Positions 24,192 to 32,407 of a DNA stretch of 64,000 bases are shown piece by piece. Location of the stretch: assembly GCA_019187405.1 (NCBI GenBank), contig JABAQZ010000013.1, positions 42,109 to 106,108 of the forward strand, in the 5' to 3' direction. A program made the position numbers and the translations under genes. The DNA comes from Ignavibacteria bacterium (GTDB taxonomy: Bacteria > Bacteroidota > Ignavibacteria > Tepidaquicellales > Tepidaquicellaceae). The notes under the pieces are model-generated. The model did not search any database and was not told the DNA's origin. It saw only the letters and a program-made list of their open reading frames with translations. Position 1 is the first letter of the stretch. Each line of letters opens with the position of its first letter.

Positions 24192-25241
24192 TTATAATTC
24201 TCCGGTTGTTGAAATTTTTTCGAATTCTTTTAAATCAATAATCAAATCGTATGAATATCTGATAAACATTTTACCGACTTCATATTTTTTTAATGCTTTT
24301 GTTTTTTTTCCTAGAGCAAGCTTGACATAAGTTTCGGGATGGTTCTGACCGCAGCCTGCTGCAAGATAAATCCAAGCGGGAAATCTCGGATTTATTTCAA
24401 GTAAATAATAAGTATCTCTTACAGATTTTACAAATTCGAGTTCAAGGCATCCTCTCCATTTGGTTTCTTTAATTATTTTTCCGGTTATATCAAGTAGCTT
24501 GTCATCTTCAATCGAAATTCCTGCCCATGCTTTGCCTTTATCGGTTACATATTGTTTTCTCATAGGGACTGCGCCAACTGTTTTTCCGTTTCCGTCTCCG
24601 ATTGCAGTTACATTGACTTCAGTTCCGTAAACCAACTCCTGAATCAGTACCGGCAATCCCCATTTAGCGCTGATTTTATTAAAGAAAGGAACAATCTGAT
24701 CCAAAGTATCGGCTTTATAAGCTTCATAAAATTTTCCTTTTACAAAAACAGGGAAATTAAATTCTGAAATCAAAGCCGGAATTTCATTAACAGAAAAAAT
24801 TGCTTTACTGTGCGGCACTTTAATCCCGTGTTTTAATCCGAATTCATTCAGATTAGATTTATGCCGTTGTTCAAACTGCTCGAGTGTGGGAAGAAACATT
24901 TTGATATTGTATTTTTCTTCAAGCACGCTGCTAAGTTTGATAAAATTATATAATTCCGCGTCAAAATTAGGAATAAGCACATCGAGTTTTTCTTTTGAAT
25001 GAATCTCTTCGAGTCTTTGAAGAAGGCTTTTGGTACCTGTGCTCGGATAAGGGATTTGATATGTTTTGTCAACCAGATTATGAAGATAGATGCCCGGCTC
25101 GAGAGTATCATAAGACAATCCGATAATTCTGACTTTGAATTCTCTGCTTTTTTTTAAAGCTCTGATAACGGGAACTCCGGGTCCCGGACTGTCGATTGCG
25201 TTTAATCCGGTAACTGCAATGGTGAGATCATATTTTTTCAT
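24192..25241 (-). CDS. ATP-grasp ligase (CarB/PurD-like)
   Basis: The 349-residue protein has an N-terminal Rossmann-like pre-ATP-grasp domain (TIAVTGLNAIDSPGPGVP). The ATP-grasp fold follows: FPVFVKGKFYEAYKA for the ATP-binding lysine, LIQELVYGTEVNVTAIGD, CLELEFV, and the Mg-binding YYLLEINPRFPAW with Glu and Asn. The family joins a carboxylate to an amine or thiol via an acyl phosphate. It resembles CarB-type carboxylate-amine ligases, not D-Ala-D-Ala ligase. Its start overlaps the end of the PqqD-like gene by 14 bases, implying obligate coupling; PqqD-like proteins bind peptide substrates for modifying enzymes. Confidence 0.87.
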   Translation of the reverse strand: MKKYDLTIAVTGLNAIDSPGPGVPVIRALKKSREFKVRIIGLSYDTLEPGIYLHNLVDKTYQIPYPSTGTKSLLQRLEEIHSKEKLDVLIPNFDAELYNFIKLSSVLEEKYNIKMFLPTLEQFEQRHKSNLNEFGLKHGIKVPHSKAIFSVNEIPALISEFNFPVFVKGKFYEAYKADTLDQIVPFFNKISAKWGLPVLIQELVYGTEVNVTAIGDGNGKTVGAVPMRKQYVTDKGKAWAGISIEDDKLLDITGKIIKETKWRGCLELEFVKSVRDTYYLLEINPRFPAWIYLAAGCGQNHPETYVKLALGKKTKALKKYEVGKMFIRYSYDLIIDLKEFEKISTTGEL

Positions 25242-25506
25242 CTGTATCGGTGAGTTTGTAATTTATCAGCAGATTCACAAAATCATAAAAATCTTTTTCG
25301 ATAGTAGAATAATCGGTTTGATATTTTTCAAAGATGTGATTTTTTATTTCGAGATCGGATTTATTTTCTTTCATCATTTTAATAATTTCTGAGCCGATAG
25401 GATTTGCAGAAAATGAATCTCCGGTTTGAGGATTAAAAACAAATCCTGAATCGCTGATAGCGATGTTCCTCTTTATTTTCATATTGTTTGGGGTTAATGA
25501 TTCCAT
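25228..25506 (-). CDS. PqqD-like peptide-binding protein
   Basis: This 92-residue protein matches the PqqD/RRE pattern: GFVFNPQTGDSFSANPIGSE (the beta-strands and the N-x-x-G-x-x-I turn), IIKMMKENKSDLEIKNHIFEKY, then DFYDFVNLLINYKL as the final helix. PqqD-like domains recognise leader peptides for RiPP tailoring enzymes or otherwise present substrates. No radical SAM enzyme and no obvious precursor peptide is adjacent. The gene is the first of the operon and overlaps the ATP-grasp gene. A 7-bp stem (CAGTATT/AATACTG at 25532-25550) lies just upstream of its start. Confidence 0.8.
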   Translation of the reverse strand: MESLTPNNMKIKRNIAISDSGFVFNPQTGDSFSANPIGSEIIKMMKENKSDLEIKNHIFEKYQTDYSTIEKDFYDFVNLLINYKLTDTDEKI

Positions 25507-25531
25507 AAACTGCCTGCATGCAAAGTTAAAA

Positions 25532-25550
25532 CAGTATTTTTACAATACTG
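25532..25550. promoter_or_regulatory. Short dyad upstream of the PqqD-like gene
   Basis: CAGTATT-tttac-AATACTG is a perfect 7-bp dyad 26 bases upstream of the ATG at 25506. On the minus strand it is followed by TTTTAA, so it could be an operator or a weak terminator of the preceding sigma-factor transcript. Confidence 0.35.
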
Positions 25551-25734
25551 CTTTTGAAATATTAGACACATAAATGGCAGTGTAGTTTAATACTCATTTT
25601 AAGAGTGAGAAATATTTAAATTATTTTTTCAAATATGATTTATTTTGAAAAAACAAAAAAGACATTTAGCAAATCGTTTTAAAAATTATCGGGCAAATAA
25701 TGGGGAAAGCGGGTAAATTTTGATGATTAATAAA

Positions 25735-26217
25735 TCAAAAGGTCTTCCTGGAAATCAATTTTTCGGCAAAAGAAAAAGCAAAAATGAATATCATAATAAG
25801 GATAAGTATAATAATCGTTTGAGGAGAAAATGATAATCCCAGCATATCGATGAATTTGATGCTGATGAGTTCTATAAATCCAGAAAAACTGTCCACAATG
25901 CTGCCAAGCAATCCGGTTTCATTATCTTTTTGATTGGCAGTAATAATAATACCTAAAACAACGGAAATAAAAATCATTGCAGAGATAAATCCTGCTGAAA
26001 TGTATTTTGCAAGTTTAAAAGTCTTGATATCTTCTTTTACAAATTCTTTTTCAAGATTGATTCTTTTGGCTAACTCAGAAGAAAAATCTTCCGAAGTAGA
26101 ATTCATTAAAGACTGCTTTATTTTATCTTCAAGATAGGAATCTATATTTTTTTTATCGTTATTCATTTGATTTAAGATAGCATAAATATCGGTTATTTTA
26201 AAACTAAAATTTTTCAT
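25735..26217 (-). CDS. Membrane protein coupled to an ECF sigma factor, putative anti-sigma partner
   Basis: The 160-residue protein has a charged cytoplasmic N-terminal ~70 residues (DSYLEDKIKQSLMNSTSEDF, KEFVKEDIKTFK). Two membrane helices follow (AGFISAMIFISVVLGIII at ~75-93 and TIIILILIMIFIFAFSFA at ~133-152) with a periplasmic loop between them. The start ATG overlaps the sigma-factor TGA (ATGA), a typical arrangement for co-translated sigma/anti-sigma pairs. There is no zinc-binding ZAS HxxxCxxC motif, so the assignment as an anti-sigma factor rests on position and topology only. Confidence 0.6.
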   Translation of the reverse strand: MKNFSFKITDIYAILNQMNNDKKNIDSYLEDKIKQSLMNSTSEDFSSELAKRINLEKEFVKEDIKTFKLAKYISAGFISAMIFISVVLGIIITANQKDNETGLLGSIVDSFSGFIELISIKFIDMLGLSFSPQTIIILILIMIFIFAFSFAEKLISRKTF

Positions 26218-26861
26218 ACATACTGAAGAATTTCCTCTTCGGAATATTTCTTAAGAATAATTTCTTTAAGTTTTGCTTTAGCTCTGAACAAACGGTTTTT
26301 TACCGTTCCCAGCGGAAGCTTCAGTATTTCAGATATTTCTTCATGCGATAGATCGTTAATATAAAACATGTTAAGAATAACGGAATACTGCTCCGGTATG
26401 GAATTTAAATACAGAGAAATAATTTTTTCAAGTTCAGCCGAGTTGAATGATTTATCCGTACTGATTTCATGTCTTTCTTCATAAACATTTTTTTCAATTT
26501 CCGTTTCGAAATATTTTTTCATTAAATCATCGCCTTCTTCGAAGGTAGAATCGTCAACATCTATAGAAATTATACTGAATCTTTTTGATTTTAGTTTTTT
26601 GTATTTATCTACAGCCGTATTATAAACAATGCTGAAGAAGTAAGTTGATATTTTAGATTTTTGTTCAAATTTATTTTCGATTATAGCTTTATATAATTTT
26701 AAAAAAGATTCCTGCAGAGTATCTTCCGAATCTTCTTTGTTTTTCAGAATTTTCATGATCAGGGAAAAAGCTTTGTCTTTAAGATTATTTGCCAGTTCAG
26801 TGAATGCATCCGTATCGCCGCTTTTTATTTTTTTTATTATTTCAATATCGTATTCGGGCAT
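26214..26861 (-). CDS. ECF-type RNA polymerase sigma factor
   Basis: A 215-residue protein with sigma-70 region 2 (DKAFSLIMKILKNKEDSEDTLQESF... LYKAI, ending in TYFFSIVYNTAVDKYKK) and region 4 (LNSIPEQYSVILNMFYINDLSHEEISEILK followed by GTVKNRLFRAKAKLKE). The linker of ~45 residues is acidic. The size and absence of regions 1 and 3 make it extracytoplasmic-function type. Downstream, overlapping by 4 bases, is a two-helix membrane protein. Upstream in the same direction are DUF4097 and DUF6249 genes, suggesting an envelope-stress regulon. The target promoter cannot be deduced. Confidence 0.9.
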   Translation of the reverse strand: MPEYDIEIIKKIKSGDTDAFTELANNLKDKAFSLIMKILKNKEDSEDTLQESFLKLYKAIIENKFEQKSKISTYFFSIVYNTAVDKYKKLKSKRFSIISIDVDDSTFEEGDDLMKKYFETEIEKNVYEERHEISTDKSFNSAELEKIISLYLNSIPEQYSVILNMFYINDLSHEEISEILKLPLGTVKNRLFRAKAKLKEIILKKYSEEEILQYV

Positions 26862-26918
26862 TTCATTTCTGCATTTTATATAAAATGTAAAATCGAAAAT
26901 TCAAAATCAAACGGAATA

Positions 26919-27716
26919 TTAAATAGCTTTAAACCCGAACAGTTTTATTTTTCCGTTAACAGTTTCCAGCTTAATTTCAATTTCGGAATCAACAGTTCCA
27001 ATTTTTGCTTTCAGCTTTTTCTTATCTTTTATAATATCAGACAGTTCAAGATTTTCATCGGTAATTCTGCCGTTAAGAGTTTCTGCTTGTATCGAGGCAT
27101 TAAGATAATTGCTCAGCTTGAGAGTAATGTTGCCGTTAACCAGATTTATATTCATACCTTTTGTAGAATCGATCTCGCCCGTAACCGATCCGTTTGTTAA
27201 ATCACATTCCAGTTTACCATGAAAGCTTTTGAAATCCGCATTACCATTTATATTTTCGATAACCACATTGTTCCCGATGTTGCCGGCAAAAATATCCCCG
27301 TTGATGTTATTAATATCCACTTTAAGATTTTCCGGTAAATAAATATTATAATCTACTTTCTCTGAATTTCCGAATTTAAATAAACCATCTCTTCCTTTAT
27401 CGTTAAATACGGTTTTTACCACTATTTCATTTGTGTTTGTATCAATATTAATTTTTATTTCATCAAACGGCGTGTCCAGAAATTTTTTCTTTACTTTAGT
27501 TTCCATGTAAGCTTTAATTTTCAGTGAATTTGAATCGGAACTTTTTGAGATAGTAATATCACCGGTAATATTTTCGAGGCGAATTTTTGTTTTCCCGACA
27601 GAATTCAAATCAAATTCATTTGAAGCCGACTTTGTATATTTTTTGGAAATCAATCCGCATCCGCCTAACAGGATTAAGGCAATCGCAATAGCAAATAAAT
27701 AAGATAGTGTTTTCAT
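26919..27716 (-). CDS. DUF4097-like beta-helix lipoprotein
   Basis: The frame begins at a GTG at 27746, but the ATG at 27716 gives a proper lipoprotein signal (MKTLSYLFAIAIALILLGGC, with a lipobox LGGC), so I use it (265 residues). The remainder consists of repeating short strands such as IRLENITGDITISKSS, VDINNINGDIFAGNIG and NGNADFKSFHGKLECDLTNGSVTGEI. This is the DUF4097/putative auto-transporter adhesin beta-solenoid pattern. It is probably anchored at the periplasmic or outer-membrane surface. The gene lies between the DUF6249 gene and the ECF sigma factor, all on the minus strand. In Bacteroidota such trios are linked to envelope regulation. Confidence 0.8.
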   Translation of the reverse strand: MKTLSYLFAIAIALILLGGCGLISKKYTKSASNEFDLNSVGKTKIRLENITGDITISKSSDSNSLKIKAYMETKVKKKFLDTPFDEIKINIDTNTNEIVVKTVFNDKGRDGLFKFGNSEKVDYNIYLPENLKVDINNINGDIFAGNIGNNVVIENINGNADFKSFHGKLECDLTNGSVTGEIDSTKGMNINLVNGNITLKLSNYLNASIQAETLNGRITDENLELSDIIKDKKKLKAKIGTVDSEIEIKLETVNGKIKLFGFKAI

Positions 27717-27738
27717 GTTTGTTTTGGTTATAGTAAAA

Positions 27739-28128
27739 TTAAGCACCTTCGGATTCAGATAATGTGTTTTTGGATTTTGAGCTCATTATCAGATAAAAAA
27801 TCAGTAGTCCCAGACCGGCTGAACACACTATTATACCCATCATTACGCCTTCCTGAATATCATATAAAGATTCAAAAAGATTTGCAAGAAAGATACCTGC
27901 TCCGACAAAGGTAAGCAGAATTCCCCATTTAAGAGAAGAGTAAGGATTCTTTGGTTTATTATTGCCTTTAGAAAAATATGCTTTCACTTCATCCGGCGGT
28001 AAACCTTTTTCGATGAGCCGCATTTTTTCTCTGTGTCCTGTATAAATACCCCAAAAGATCAATATTCCGGGAATTCCGAAAGTGAACACAATTGCTACAA
28101 GAGGTATTAAAGCTTCCAAGCCGTCCAT
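27739..28128 (-). CDS. DUF6249-like membrane protein
   Basis: A 129-residue protein with an N-terminal membrane helix (LVAIVFTFGIPGILIFWGIY). A conserved-looking cytoplasmic patch follows (HREKMRLIEKGLPPDEVKAYF), then two more helices (GILLTFVGAGIFLANLF and MGIIVCSAGLGLLIFYLIM). The helix, then REKMRLIEKG, then two helices is the DUF6249 pattern, often encoded next to ECF sigma factors in Bacteroidota. It is the first gene of the sigma-factor transcription unit and ends 22 bases before the lipoprotein ATG. Role unknown. Confidence 0.75.
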   Translation of the reverse strand: MDGLEALIPLVAIVFTFGIPGILIFWGIYTGHREKMRLIEKGLPPDEVKAYFSKGNNKPKNPYSSLKWGILLTFVGAGIFLANLFESLYDIQEGVMMGIIVCSAGLGLLIFYLIMSSKSKNTLSESEGA

Positions 28129-28508
28129 TTTGATTATCTCCTTTTACGATTTAATGAAATTATTTTAGTTTTGATTTTAATAATGCTATTAAAAAAGTAT
28201 TTATAAATGTAATCAGCATTGTTAAAGTTTCCTACAAATAAATACCTTTAATACTTATGACTATATTTTTTTCAAAAGGTTTCATTCTGCAAAAAAGCCG
28301 TAAAAGAGAAATGATTTCGAATAAAATAAGAATGGCAGAGGTTATTTAATGAAGAAAATCAAAAAACATTCCGCAAGAAATATTTATAAGAGCAGGTTTT
28401 CAGAGTTTATATAAGTCTCTTAGCAGGCAATTACAGGTATAAATTCCGAAAAGAATTTCAAATGAAATCGTCAACCGGTAAAAACAAAATCCCGGATAAT
28501 CAAACCGA
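28129..28508. other. AT-rich intergenic region with a possible 21-codon frame
   Basis: These 380 bases between the aminomutase gene and the DUF6249 gene carry no obvious gene. A plus-strand frame at 28349-28414 (MKKIKKHSARNIYKSRF...) has a GGCAGAGG sequence ahead of it, but it is too short to support. A weak 6-bp stem (AAATTC/GAATTT near 28440-28460) may end the aminomutase transcript. The promoter of the sigma-factor operon should lie just above 28128. Confidence 0.5.
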
Positions 28509-29678
28509 TCAGCAGTTATTACCGTTTTGCAATACCGGAATTTTAATTTTTTTCACGCGGTCTTTCTTAGAGCGCAAAGTTGTTTTTCTTCTCACGTTTT
28601 TTCTCATAAAGAGACTTTCATCAGTGATCTGAGAATCATCCCTGACATCGGGATATTCGTAAATATTATATTTGAAATTTCTAAGTACTACTTTGTTTTC
28701 ATCCTGCGAGATAACATATTCCGGCAGCATTGGAATTTTGCCGCCGCCGCCAGGAGCATCGATAACAAAATGAGGAACGGCAAGACCGGAGATATGTCCT
28801 CTGAGTTTATCCATTATTTCCATACCAACTTTGAGAGGAGTTCTGAAATGGTTTGCACCTTTCGTCAAATCGGCTTGATAAATATAGTAAGGTCTGACTC
28901 TCATAGCAAGCAAACCTTTCATTAATTCTTTCATTGTATCGGCATTATCGTTGACTCCTTTCATAAGGACGCATTGATTACCCACAGGAATTCCCGAATC
29001 TACCAGCATTGCGCAAGCTTTTTTACTTTCTTCCGTAATTTCCCATGGATGATTGAAATGCGTATTGCAATAAATGGGATGATATTTTTTAAGCATGTCA
29101 CACAACTGCGGTGTAATTCTATGAGGCAAAACGCAAGGCATTTTGGTCCCGAGTCTGATAATCTGAATATGCTTTATTTCTCTTAAACGGATAAGAATTT
29201 TTTCCAGCATTGTATCAGTAAGCATAAGAGGATCACCGCCGGACAAAATAACATCGGAAATTTCAGTATGCTGTTCAAGATACTGGAATGCAGATTCAAG
29301 AGTACGCATAGAAATTTTACTCTGGTCTCCCACTTTTCTTTTACGAGTGCAGAATCTGCAAAAGAGACCGCATTGAGAAGTAACAAGAAACAAAGCTCTG
29401 TCCGGATATCTGTGAGTGATATTTGGAACCGGACTCATATCATCTTCTTTCAATGGATCTTCCGGAGCGTCAATGTCTTCAAGTTCCTTTACGTCAGGAA
29501 CACATTGAAGCCAGATTGGATCTCCTTCAAATCTTATTAAAGACAGATAATACGGATTTATTCTTGCCTGAAAAAATTCATCAAGCTTTTCGGCTGTTTC
29601 TCTTTGTATATTGAACCTTTCTACAAGATGGTCAACAGTACTTACACTGTTTCTGATCATCTTCTGCCAAAGTTCCAT
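28509..29678 (-). CDS. Lysine-2,3-aminomutase family radical SAM enzyme
   Basis: The 389-residue protein has the radical-SAM cluster motif CGLFCRFC (CxxxCxxC, Cys ~103/107/110) preceded by DRALFLVTSQ. The family signatures VILSGGDPLM, HFNHPWEITEESK and PVGNQCVLMKGVND follow, plus the PYYIYQADLTKGANHFRTP element used for PLP binding (Lys in the latter segment). It converts an L-alpha-amino acid (lysine or glutamate) to the beta-amino acid using SAM, PLP and a 4Fe-4S cluster, an oxygen-sensitive reaction. The last gene of a four-gene operon, behind a GNAT and two ATP-grasp ligases. A good AGGAGAAAA ribosome site precedes the ATG. Confidence 0.9.
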   Translation of the reverse strand: MELWQKMIRNSVSTVDHLVERFNIQRETAEKLDEFFQARINPYYLSLIRFEGDPIWLQCVPDVKELEDIDAPEDPLKEDDMSPVPNITHRYPDRALFLVTSQCGLFCRFCTRKRKVGDQSKISMRTLESAFQYLEQHTEISDVILSGGDPLMLTDTMLEKILIRLREIKHIQIIRLGTKMPCVLPHRITPQLCDMLKKYHPIYCNTHFNHPWEITEESKKACAMLVDSGIPVGNQCVLMKGVNDNADTMKELMKGLLAMRVRPYYIYQADLTKGANHFRTPLKVGMEIMDKLRGHISGLAVPHFVIDAPGGGGKIPMLPEYVISQDENKVVLRNFKYNIYEYPDVRDDSQITDESLFMRKNVRRKTTLRSKKDRVKKIKIPVLQNGNNC

Positions 29679-29708
29679 AAATTTTCTCCTATGTTATTTT
29701 TTAAAAAA

Positions 29709-30176
29709 TCATAAATATTTACCGAATATAACTAAAGAGTCTCCTTTATTATAAAAATCTTTAATTTCGGAAAATACAGAATACTCGTTTTTATGATAGA
29801 ACTTTCTTTCTTTTTCATAAGAGCTCTTACCGCTGGTTTCAATCAACAGCAGTCTGGCATTATTTTTTTTTAAATTTGTCTCGACAAACTTCATCAACGC
29901 CGAACCGATCCCTTTAGACTGAATAACCGGGTTTACTGCAATCCAGTATAAATCATAAGTTCCTACAGTAAGCGGTCTCGGTCCGAAACAGACATAACCA
30001 AGAATATCGTTTTCGTTTTCATCAACGTATATTTCATAATCCTTTTGATCTTTATTATTAAGATAAACATCTATCAATTCAAGTGCGATTTTTATTTCCT
30101 CATCATTAAAATTTCCCGTATCTGATAATATCCTTAAAATTTTATCTCTGTCACCGGCTTGTAATTTTCTGATCAT
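29709..30176 (-). CDS. GNAT family N-acetyltransferase of the aminomutase operon
   Basis: The 155-residue protein shows GNAT motifs: DLYWIAVNPVIQSKGIGSALMKFVE (acetyl-CoA-binding Q/R-x-x-G-I-G) and LLIETSGKSSYEKERKFYHKNEYSV, followed by IKDFYNKGDSLVIFGKYL. Together with lysine 2,3-aminomutase this could acetylate a beta-amino acid, as AblB does in N-epsilon-acetyl-beta-lysine synthesis, but the two ATP-grasp genes make a ligated product more likely. It starts 39 bases after the second ATP-grasp gene and ends 30 bases before the aminomutase gene. Confidence 0.82.
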   Translation of the reverse strand: MIRKLQAGDRDKILRILSDTGNFNDEEIKIALELIDVYLNNKDQKDYEIYVDENENDILGYVCFGPRPLTVGTYDLYWIAVNPVIQSKGIGSALMKFVETNLKKNNARLLLIETSGKSSYEKERKFYHKNEYSVFSEIKDFYNKGDSLVIFGKYL

Positions 30177-30215
30177 ATATTTAATTCTGAAACTTGCTTC
30201 GACATAAGTGTTGTC

Positions 30216-31313
30216 TCACTCCGCTTCTGCAATACCCCATCTCGCCGAAGCAAATCCTATAATTTTCTGAATGAGCTCTTCGTATGTCCAGCCGTATGCT
30301 TTCCCGCTCCTTGTAAACCCGGTATCTTCATCCACATCAGATGCGATATCAGGATTCGGATTCATCTCGAGCACATAGGGTACATTATCCTTTACTCTGA
30401 AATCCACTCTTGCATAATCTGATGCACCGATAATCCTGTAAACTCTTTTTGCGGTATTATTTATCAGCTCCGCAAGTTCAGGTGATATATCTTTTGCAGG
30501 ACATACTGCCTTTGTTCCGGAAAACTCAACCGTTTTATACATCCACTTGCTGTTATAACTTACTATCTTTGGATAATCCTCCGGCAGACCGGTAAAATCA
30601 ATTTCCGATATTGGAAAAACTATAAGATCTTCTTCGCTGTCAATTACATTCCCCACAACGCTTACATTTATTTCGCGACCGTTAATATACTGTTCAACCA
30701 AAGCCGGTTGTTTATATTCATCTAAAATAAATTCTATTCTTGTTTTTAATTCCGCATCATTATAAACCACCGATTTGTTTTCTATGCCTATGCTTGCATC
30801 CTCTCTTGACGGTTTTACAATCAGAGGAAATTTATTTTTTAATTTAGAGTAACCATTCAAATTAAATTCATTTGAATTCCTGCAGACATAATGAGGGGCT
30901 GTCGGTATATTATAATAATTGAGGATTTCCTTTACTCTCCATTTATTAAGAGCGAGTCCAAGTGTCAGAGCTCTCGAACCGGTATATGGTATGTTAAGTA
31001 TTTCAAAAAGCGAAGCGATATTCATTTCCTGAGTTGGATCTCCGTCGAGTGATTCACACAGATTAAATATCAGATCGGGTTTGTTGTGTCTGAGTTCGTC
31101 GATCAGTTTATACACATCGAGAGCAACAGGTACGATTTTGGTATCATGTCCTGTTGGCTTTAGAGCTCTTTGAACCGATTTGAGCTCGTCCAAAACTCCA
31201 TATTCGCTCATGTCTATAGCTTCGGGTACTGAATCAATATCGGTCTTGCCGTCGTCATAAATTTTATTCCCGCTATACTGAACGGGGTCGTTATATATTA
31301 TGCTTATCTTCAT
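30216..31313 (-). CDS. D-Ala-D-Ala-ligase-like ATP-grasp enzyme (second of tandem pair)
   Basis: A 365-residue ATP-grasp protein with an N-terminal domain carrying FNLCESLDGDP, then IPYTGSRALTLGLALNKWRVKEIL, FPLIVKPSREDASIGIENKSVV (ATP lysine and the flexible loop), LVEQYINGREINVSVVG, DYARVDFRV, and the Mg-binding PYVLEMNPNPDI. These are the D-alanine-D-alanine ligase landmarks. Its ATG overlaps the upstream ligase stop by one base (TAATG), so it is co-translated with a homologous ligase. Substrates probably differ from D-alanine because peptidoglycan genes are absent and the operon contains an aminomutase. Confidence 0.88.
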   Translation of the reverse strand: MKISIIYNDPVQYSGNKIYDDGKTDIDSVPEAIDMSEYGVLDELKSVQRALKPTGHDTKIVPVALDVYKLIDELRHNKPDLIFNLCESLDGDPTQEMNIASLFEILNIPYTGSRALTLGLALNKWRVKEILNYYNIPTAPHYVCRNSNEFNLNGYSKLKNKFPLIVKPSREDASIGIENKSVVYNDAELKTRIEFILDEYKQPALVEQYINGREINVSVVGNVIDSEEDLIVFPISEIDFTGLPEDYPKIVSYNSKWMYKTVEFSGTKAVCPAKDISPELAELINNTAKRVYRIIGASDYARVDFRVKDNVPYVLEMNPNPDIASDVDEDTGFTRSGKAYGWTYEELIQKIIGFASARWGIAEAE

Positions 31314-32407
31314 TAATTTCCTGTCAGCTTTCTTTTTTGAGCTTCATTTAAAACAAGATTGATCAATGCATTGTAATCATATCCGGCATGTCTTGCAGCT
31401 TTCGGAAAACAGGAATTGTCTGCCGGATCGGGAAGTATTCCCGGAAGAGGATTTACTTCAACAATGTTGGGAACATTATTTTTGTCCAGTCTTACATCAA
31501 TTCTTGCCCAGTCTCTTAATCTCAATACCTCGAAAGCCCTTTTGCATGTTTCCTTAATTTTCTTTTCCAGCTTTTCGTCTATCTCAGCTGGACATCTGAA
31601 AATATCGAGCTGACTTTCTCTTGTATCAAAAAACCATTTTACTTCATAAGAATAAATCTTATTGAAACCTTCGGGAACCGAATCAAGATTTATTTCAACT
31701 ATGGGAAATACTTTTAGATCGTCACCGTTGCCAGCGAGCGCAACAGTAAATTCCTTTCCTTCGAGATAATCTTCTATCAGACTTGGTTGATTGTATGTTT
31801 CTTTAATCCGAACGATTTCATTTCTGAGCTCTGTGAAGTTTTTGACAAGAGAAGAATTCAAAATACCTTTAGAAGATCCTTCATGCAGAGGTTTAACAAA
31901 TTTAGGAAATTCTATATCACCTTTGACCTTATGTATCGCATCGGTAATAATAAATGCCGGAGTTGGTATGCCGTAATATGAAAGTATTTCTTTGCATCTG
32001 GATTTATCATGGCAGATTCCGATTGTAACCGGATCACTTCCCGTGTAAGGTATTTCAAGCATTTCGAGAACTGCGGGCATTTGCGATTCTCTTGAAAGAC
32101 CTCCCGATCCTTCTGCAATGTTAAACACAAATTCTGGATTAAGAACTTTTAGTTTATCAAATGAATCTTTATCGGCTTCAATGAGCGTAACATCATGACC
32201 GCCTGCTTCGAGCGCAGATTTCACAGCGGAGATTGTTTCTTCCGAATCCCATTCGGCAAACGTATCATCTACACGTTCGGGATAATTTTCGAGTATGTTT
32301 TCGTTGAGATATTTTCCGACAGCACTTTTTGAATGCAGACTTTCGGCTGCACCGGCAAAAACATTTTCGTTTTCTTTCTTTACGTTAAATGTTAACGCTA
32401 ATTTCAA
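31313..32407 (-). CDS. D-Ala-D-Ala-ligase-like ATP-grasp enzyme (first of tandem pair)
   Basis: The 364-residue homologue of the next gene has a TTG start. The same landmarks are present: VFNIAEGSGGLSRESQMP, IPYTGSDPVTIGICHDKSRCKEIL, KFVKPLHEGSSKGI, LIEDYLEGKEFTVALAG, DWARIDVRLD and NIVEVNPLPGI. It opens the operon and is preceded by ~200 bases of very AT-rich sequence. Two consecutive ligases of the same family suggest two successive amide bonds or two alternative acceptors. Product unknown; I infer a short peptide or amino-acid conjugate. Confidence 0.87.
   Translation of the reverse strand: MKLALTFNVKKENENVFAGAAESLHSKSAVGKYLNENILENYPERVDDTFAEWDSEETISAVKSALEAGGHDVTLIEADKDSFDKLKVLNPEFVFNIAEGSGGLSRESQMPAVLEMLEIPYTGSDPVTIGICHDKSRCKEILSYYGIPTPAFIITDAIHKVKGDIEFPKFVKPLHEGSSKGILNSSLVKNFTELRNEIVRIKETYNQPSLIEDYLEGKEFTVALAGNGDDLKVFPIVEINLDSVPEGFNKIYSYEVKWFFDTRESQLDIFRCPAEIDEKLEKKIKETCKRAFEVLRLRDWARIDVRLDKNNVPNIVEVNPLPGILPDPADNSCFPKAARHAGYDYNALINLVLNEAQKRKLTGN

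Noticed and set aside
18620..25506. HPr-rel-A or GAK system
   Set aside because: Those systems share a PqqD-like or ATP-grasp protein but need HPr-kinase-like or CofD/XXXCH partners, none of which is here.
28509..30176. Simple ablA/ablB pair for N-epsilon-acetyl-beta-lysine
   Set aside because: The two ATP-grasp ligases in the same transcript are not part of that pathway, and the acetyltransferase cannot be assigned to AblB by eye.
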